Source: Theobroma cacao (lineage: Eukaryota; Streptophyta; Magnoliopsida; Malvales; Malvaceae). From it: a DNA stretch of 64,000 bases. Of this stretch, positions 57,512 to 64,000 are shown piece after piece. The notes below the pieces were generated by a model. It did not search any database and was not told the origin of the DNA. It worked only from the letters and a program-made list of their open reading frames with translations. The stretch covers positions 5,697,563-5,761,562 of the forward strand of contig NC_030855.1 of NCBI RefSeq assembly GCF_000208745.1. The letters are read 5' to 3'. How positions within the stretch are numbered: position 1 is the stretch's first letter; every line of letters starts with the position of its first letter. The translations under genes and the position numbers were made by a program.

Positions 57512-60500
57512 TGTCACGACCCGGAACTCCTATCGAGCTCGTGACAACCGCCGTAATGCCCTGATCAACACTCATTACCCGAAATGTCAACCGAAATCCC
57601 GCAAGGCTTTAATATCAGCTTCTCATTTCCCCTGTGAGTAACCGTTGCCGAATATCGCGTTCTACAAGATTTTAAGCAATTTTCAACTTAAAACAAATAA
57701 AATAATAATTTTCGTCTCACAGGGGTATTTTGGTTATTTTTTTTCAAAAATCTCAAAATCAATTAAAAATGTAGTATGCAAGTGGAAAACACATATTTCA
57801 TAATCAGAAATAATTTTGGATGTCTAAAACATTCGTTTAAAATGAAATTATGACTATTAGTATAAAATAAAAATATTTAATAAAATATTTAATTTTCTCA
57901 TAAAACAATATTTTAAGAACACTACATAAATAATTTTTTACAACGTAAAAGCAAAATAAATTCATATATATTGTAATACAGATAATCAAAGTATAAAATT
58001 AAATTTGCAGTGACACGTGAGCCCACGAATGACCAAAAGTATCTAGAGAGATAAACCTACATATTTTGATGATGCTAGTCCAATTGTAATCCTCGAAGAA
58101 ATGAGCTATCTACCGACTATCCTGAGCCTGAAATGGATGGAAAGGAGGGTGGTGAGATTATATAATCCCAGTGAGTAAACAAATATCATTTAAAATATCT
58201 AAAGGCGAGTACAAGGAGACTATTAAAACATTTCATTTAATTGTAATTTATCATCTTTCGACTTATTTCAACCAAATGAAATCAATTTATTTAAATCAAG
58301 TAATCAATATGGCTTATGAACTTCTTAAAACTTTGGCTCGTGCCAAAATCATTATCATACTTAGTTATCAGGGATACCTTGATCGAGGGCTATCCCAACC
58401 GAGTTCTCCAAGGCTGTTAAAAAGTTTTGAACACATAAATCATGTTTTTATTTTGAAAATATAGTCGTTCCTTGACGTTAGCAGAGTTCATCATCACGAG
58501 GTGGTTCGGCGTGAAGTGAACTCTAAAACTGTTAGCCTCAAGAGTTATCCACCCGCGCCTCTCATACTGAGGTAAGATATAACGGGGTTTACCATGCCCT
58601 CTAATAAGTTGGCCCACGAAAACCCGCCTACTGTAGTGGCTAGTTAAATAACCCACCATACAATAAAATTCATTTTAGCATGACATGGTAATTATTGTAA
58701 TTCACAACCTTTTAAGGCTAAATACACATTTCATATATTTCAACATAAATACCAATTCAGCCATTCATGCAAATATTATCATAAGCCATTTATTCAAATC
58801 ATAAATCTACAACATACCAGTGGTCTCCAATTACTTTATTTTTCAAAATCGTTATTTCGTTTCAAGACAATTTATAAAATCATTTTATTTAAACATATTT
58901 TATTTGTAAAACCAAAAATTAACCATTTAAACTCATTTTCATAAAATTCCATCAAAATCGATTAAAATCATACTTTAGATAATTAAAATGATGATAAGGT
59001 TACTCACAGTATCAGGAGTAGAAATACTCCTATTTTTAGTCCGCAGGTACAGTCCTTTACCCGTATCCAATGGATCACCACCTAGCCATAATCCATGACA
59101 CATATTTCAATTAAATTGTGTCTAACAGTCATAAGCTATTTTAGGCTCGATGTATATGCATGATATGATATGCAAAAATGTCTAAATTTTGCCTAAACGC
59201 GGTGTTAGCCTATTTCGGTCTTTTACCGGATAAATCGATATACGCATCCGTTTAAACTCCAAATTAATTTTTTTCAGTTTCTATACCTCAATTGCACCCA
59301 AATTGACTTAATGTCCCTCAGTGTGGTGCAAATTATCAGTCCCGATAGCAAATTATGAAAATACCCCTAGTGGGTAAAAATTCATATTTTTGCTTCGAAA
59401 ATTCTCATTATTTTTCTAGGCTCATAATTCATCATTATTCATCATAATTCCTCAAATAAACATCAAGATCAGCAGCCAATATTCCCCTAGAAAATTCAGC
59501 ATAATGGGTTTCAATGGGAGAAAATTATTTCTCTAGCTTATTTTTGCTATATTTCAATATAACCTAACTAAAATCACTTAATTCAATTAAAATCAACCAA
59601 AACTCAAGCTCAAAACTCATCCATGGAGGTTTGGCCAGCATGGGTGTCCATACCCACTTTCTAATTTTGCATGAAAATGAGAAAAAAATGCATGGGTAGT
59701 GAAAATCACAAGGAAAATCAATGAAATTTACCTTTTTAATGCTTGATTTCTTGATTTCTCTTGATTTTCCCCAAATTTTTCAACTAGGGTTCTTATTTCT
59801 TTTCCCTCCTTTTCTTTCCTGGTTTGGATGGCTTGAAGAAGATGAGAATTCTGGAAATTTTGACATTTTTAAAGGCTAAAATAATATAATATTATTTTAT
59901 TCATTTTTTTTTGTTTTATTAATTCCTTAAATTCTAGCCATCCATTTATTTCCAAATTTTCATCATACACTTGTCCCACATATCCATAGCTTAGATAAAA
60001 TTCTCAAACTTATCCAAAGTCTTGGTGGAGTAATTTTTTTAAAATTTACACTTTTACCCCCGTAAAAGTCAAAAATTATATTTTTACCTCAAAAACTGAA
60101 AAATTTCCCATAGACATATTTTTCATCCCTTATACTCATACCATTCTCCAATTTGATCTAAATTCTCTCAAAATCTCAAATTTTATCCACGGGTGGTAAA
60201 ATTACGATTTTACCCCTACACTCTAAAAATCACCGAAAATAAACTTTTTCACTGCCAAACCCTCAAATTATACTCCAATAAGTCAAATGGGGCCAAAAAA
60301 AAGTCTTTTCTAAAAATTTCCATTGTGTCCTTAGGTGGCAAATGATCATTTTACCCCTAGATAGTGAAAATTTCGATTTGACTCCAAATTGATCATTGAA
60401 CTCCAAATCACCATATTAAACCATTCTGGGACTTTAAAATTTTCAATTTCACCCTAAAATCTTTATTTGATTTAGTTCGAGACTTAAATCAACTTTATTG

Positions 60501-60614
60501 TACCTCTAAGTATAATACCGAATTTTGTAAATTTTTCGAGACTCTCCTAGCATGCAAACATGCTATCCATCACATGTATGTCATGACAAATATTTTACAG
60601 AGTCAAGCTTGACA
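57512..60614 (-). mobile_element. Long gypsy LTR (3.1 kb) with adjacent PPT
   Basis: Minus strand: it starts TGTCAAGCTTGACTC right after the purine tract AAGTGGGGGAGAAGA (60615-60629) and ends GGGAGTTCCGGGTCGTGACA. Relatives are at 31635, 38686 and, more distantly, 7712. The PPT shows it is a 3' LTR whose element's interior is lost apart from about 50 bp. The end forms an 8-bp hairpin (57512-57519 with 57539-57546). It contains a candidate intron (58128-59731). Confidence 0.82.
58128..59731 (-). other. Candidate intron inside the LTR (minus strand)
   Basis: Donor AAAAAG|GTAAATTTC and acceptor CATCCATTTCAG|GCTCAGG, at the same relative places as in 32397-33920 and in the split LTR. Conservation of both edges in copies that differ a lot in between is the only evidence. 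Confidence 0.35.
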
Positions 60615-60629
60615 TCTTCTCCCCCACTT
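60615..60629 (-). promoter_or_regulatory. Polypurine tract beside the LTR 57512-60614
   Basis: The minus strand reads AAGTGGGGGAGAAGA immediately before TGTCAAGC, a typical gypsy PPT-LTR junction. Confidence 0.75.
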
Positions 60630-60840
60630 GGATCAACCATGTGATCCTTCTTCATGACTGATTTCGACATCCGGCTTTAATGTTTTAATATTATTTTATT
60701 AATAAAATATTATTTTTTAAAAAAAATTTTGTCTTATCTCTTTGGTTCCTAAAGTTCCTTATTATGTCTCTATTCGCATCCGACCAACTTTATTTATCAC
60801 CATATCAAAGTATGGGGCATTTCAATCTCCCCCACTTAAA
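60630..60840 (-). mobile_element. Start fragment of another gypsy LTR with its PPT
   Basis: Minus strand: GAATTCGAGGACGAATTC, then TTTAAGTGGGGGAGAT (60825-60840), then TGAAATGCCCCATAC and a TTTGATATGG block. This is the classic end of a gypsy polyprotein reading (N-S-R-T-N-S type), PPT and LTR start. The LTR is cut after about 150 bp. Confidence 0.65.
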
Positions 60841-63800
60841 TAGAATTCGTCCTCGAATTCACGTTGATATTGTGTTAACAATCTCCTTCTATGATCCTAT
60901 TCCTTTTTCCTTCTATAGGGACATTCAATTTATTTACCTCGTTCACCTTCAGTTCAATTAAATGCTTTATTTATGGCAATTATCATCCTTTGAAACCAGA
61001 TCAGCAGTATTTTTCACAATCATGATTTCTTATATCGAGTCACCAAGCATACCTTTATCACTCTTATTAAATTTGAACCATAACTTCATCTAAATTACAC
61101 CGATTTTGATCACATATCATACTTACTTATGTATACCTAATCATCATTTTATTAATTTGCTCCATACCAAATTTCTCAACCTTAATTCATTCATCTTATA
61201 CTGGTCCATACCCTTTCTTTAATAGAGTTCCATTAAGAACTTAAACAATCCAAGGTTTACCTTCAAAGTCACTCATAACTTTAATCGTTCATTGCATGTC
61301 TGTTAACACTTTAGTTTGCTGACCTCTTTGGACACTATTTCAGAATCTCCCAATTACTAAGAACCATTCTTCACTTTAGTTAGTAAAATTAACAATTTCA
61401 TATATACATATGTACATGCATTTTCAAATGTCGACATCTCTCATTATGTATAGAGATCCATGTGTTCACATGCCTTGGACTAAATTCCCTTTTATTCATT
61501 ATCAAGCTTCATTATCCAAATTATCTTCATTCATCCTTTATTCTGTTCTTCCATACTAATGTGATATCATTCTCCCTAGACCAATCTGGAGTTTGTACTT
61601 AAAACTGTAAGACTTGAAATAAGGTTCTTCTAAGTACTTTTCAATGTCAATACGAATTTCACTTCCAACTTACGGCTTCTTTTTTACAGCCACATAATTT
61701 AGTGCTAGCTTCCACAAAATCCGTAGCAAAACTCTTCTTGAGTATTTCCTTGGGAATATCTACCTTAGACTTATGTCTCACAACATATGATCACTTAACT
61801 TGTGACTTAGCCATTTGGCTCCTCAGCAAGTTTCAAAATCGCACATCTTATACTCATCTCGTATAATTTATAATTCTTCCTCAAAGGTGTTTAAATATTC
61901 TTGAAACACTTAATCACTTATTTGCTCTTTCATACTCCAAGTATATCATTTCCATAAAGGCATGCCCAACTACTCATGCTTCAATTTATCTCCAAGGGTT
62001 TCTATCATACCCCGTAATTTACTTGTGCTGTCACTAATCCTTTCCTTTCAACAAAGTCAAGACAAGATTAGTACATTCTCATAACAATATTCTATATAAA
62101 CTCATTTGCTATATCATTCTTGAAATCTCCATTCACACTCTCATCACTTGGTATTGACATCTCTTATCAACATCTCATATATTCATCTAACCTTTCCCTC
62201 ACTTCCTCTTTAACCTTTTACAAGATTCACTTTATTTCTTAAGATTTGACTTTAGTCAACATATTATTCCTGTTAACACTCCACGTGTTAATTTATTTAT
62301 TTTTATGTAGCCATCTCAAAAACTCTCTAACTTTTCTTTCCCTTACATGCCCATACATAAGGCAATAAAGAAACTTTGCAATTTCACTCATCATCTTTAT
62401 CTTAATACCTCCCCAATGCACTTAAGACTCCAACAATAAAGCTTAGCATCAAAACCAATAACCATATTTCAACTCGTGAGTTTCATCTTTATGCCGCTCA
62501 TAATTTATTCTTGCTTTCTAGCCATTAGGGGTTCTTAACGCAACAGCGTTTGATAGTTAGTACTGTGGCGTTGCAACTATTTGAATTCACTTTATTCCAG
62601 CAACTCTTCCACCTTTAAAACTATTACCTCAATTATTCATACTCGTGTGGTTTCCCTCTGAGTCTATACCACAATTAGCAAGACTAACTTTTTATCACAA
62701 GTGGGTGATCAGAACATTGATTTAACGTATTTATTTTGTAGCTACCATTCATATATTTTTACCATATCATTTAGTACAAATTTGATTAAGCAAAAATCTC
62801 CAAATTTATTTATCGCTACATGTATCTCAAATTACACATCACTTATCATCAGTTAATAAATCTCACTTTAGAACACTCTTTCCATATTGTATAGTAACTT
62901 CACCATATAGTATCATGACACTATATTCCTCCATTCTACTATCATGCATACTCCATAGAATTTAATTAAAAGATTTATGTACCTTAACTAATGCCAATTC
63001 CATTTAATCATATCTTAAATACTTCAAACTTGTAAATAACAACTCCAAGTGTATGTCCATATATTGATAATCTTTATATATTCATGATCATGAAAACTAC
63101 AACTTATAAACTAGCTTCCGATCATATGCACACTATTAAAACATTAATTTCAACATGTTTAATTCTCCTTTGGTGATATGTTAAGATCATTCCTGGATAC
63201 ATTTCTATATTGACATTGATATGCCTTTACCATAGCATTTAGTGCAAATTTGATGAAGGAATTGTCTCCAAATAACTCTTAAATACATAATTATCAAATT
63301 GTACACCGCTAAATGTTAAGATCTTGACTTTATCCATCAATAACCAATCACATTTGTTAAGCGAAAAATTTACTTAGTTATTACATCTTGCCTTTGCGAT
63401 CATAAGATCAAAGTTGTCTTAAACTTAGGATGCAGAAGTTCTCTCTCTTAGAGTATATCCAAGCATCAACATTTTCTAAATTCCTTACTTTGGGGAGATC
63501 ACCTTCAAGACTGATCATTCGTATCCTAGGCCACACTTTGAACCGAATAAACTTTTAAATTGATCTTTCAAGTAATTCGTAATCAATCTCAATTATAGAA
63601 CTTCATATGGCACTTAGAATAGATTCGACATTTCCAAGTCATTTAACCTCAAGCTGTCAATTCCACATTTAGTCCTTTAATCCCTTGGCTCCCTCTTTTT
63701 CTATGCATAGCAAAGTTCAAGCTCATCCTTAAAGCATATTTGTTTACCAACTTCTTACTTCATGACCACACATCAATTATAGTAATCATTGACACTCACT

Positions 63801-64000
63801 CTCGAGTTAATTCACGTGCTTATATCCATGAACTATAATAGGTCTAATCAATTCTTGAAATCTCATAGTCCCCAAATCTTTTTCCAATTGACAACCATGA
63901 GTTCAATTATAACTCCACCAAATGAATAAATTATCACGGCCTATTAGTCCAACTCCAAATTTCTCCATCCTTAATCGGAGGGATATATCATTTCATTAAT
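60841..64000 (-). other. Probable decayed gypsy interior, no readable gene
   Basis: It lies upstream (minus strand) of a gypsy PPT, so it should be the 3' interior of that element, but I could not read a reverse transcriptase, integrase or chromodomain block in any frame. Composition is AT-rich with many C/T phrases. It may be a non-coding 3' region or very old sequence. Confidence 0.3.

Noticed and set aside
61000..64000. A host gene or intact gypsy pol
   Set aside because: No long frame and no recognisable motif in six frames; left as unassigned decayed sequence.

Overview
The window is eukaryotic, and specifically plant (dicot-like), heterochromatin-type DNA. It is AT-rich and has no intact host gene, rRNA or tRNA that I can find. 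Almost all of it is made of nested LTR retrotransposons, solo LTRs, one large broken Mutator-like (MULE) element and several minisatellites. Diagnostic plant signals are a Sirevirus-type Ty1/copia element with an initiator-Met-tRNA primer binding site, Tat/Ogre-type Ty3/gypsy gag remnants, a MULE transposase with a SWIM zinc finger, a DUF1985/Ulp1-type gene and a Transposase_32-type plant transposon protein. Repeated TGTATCGATACA and TTAATCGATTAA motifs are reminiscent of Malvales repeats, but I cannot fix the species.

Layout. 1-134 is the end of a gypsy LTR. 135-13571 is a broken Sirevirus on the minus strand (RNase H tail, gag, PBS, LTR, PPT). It was invaded by solo LTRs at 1161-3531 (target-site duplication, TSD, TGCAC), 7712-11082 (TSD CTTCC, with a 42-bp minisatellite and a 790-bp assembly gap) and 11702-13012. 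13572 to about 16390 is a degenerate LTR of the TGTCAC-ended gypsy family.

About 16400-31634 looks like one decayed composite MULE. It holds a DUF1985/Ulp1-like gene (+ strand), a Transposase_32-like gene (- strand, split by a solo LTR that is itself split by another solo LTR) and a mudrA-type transposase (- strand). It is bordered by inverted arrays of a GGCATTGCGTGACT-type repeat.

31635-34536 is a solo LTR. 34537-36587 is the 3' end and LTR of a second Sirevirus (+). 36878-38685 is another gypsy LTR. 38686-54655 is a third member of the long TGTCACGA-ended LTR family, split by a complete 13,056-bp element at 40860-53915. That element has two LTRs of about 2.9 kb, a perfect 5-bp TSD GTTAC, a PBS, a PPT, two gag fragments and no pol, so it is a Tat/Ogre-lineage large non-autonomous derivative (LARD) with a dimeric 61-bp minisatellite near its 3' end. 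54652-56712 and 57512-60614 are two more minus-strand LTRs, and 60615-64000 holds 3'-terminal gypsy remnants.

No genes here act together as a working host pathway. The biology is transposition history: insertion order can be read from the nesting and the TSDs. All protein-coding remnants carry stops or frameshifts. The most unusual items are the composite MULE with three gene remnants and inverted subterminal arrays, the LARD with its tandem repeats and triplicated LTR module, the hairpin-forming LTR ends, a candidate intron inside long gypsy LTRs, and one Sirevirus LTR with a PBS on one side and a PPT on the other.
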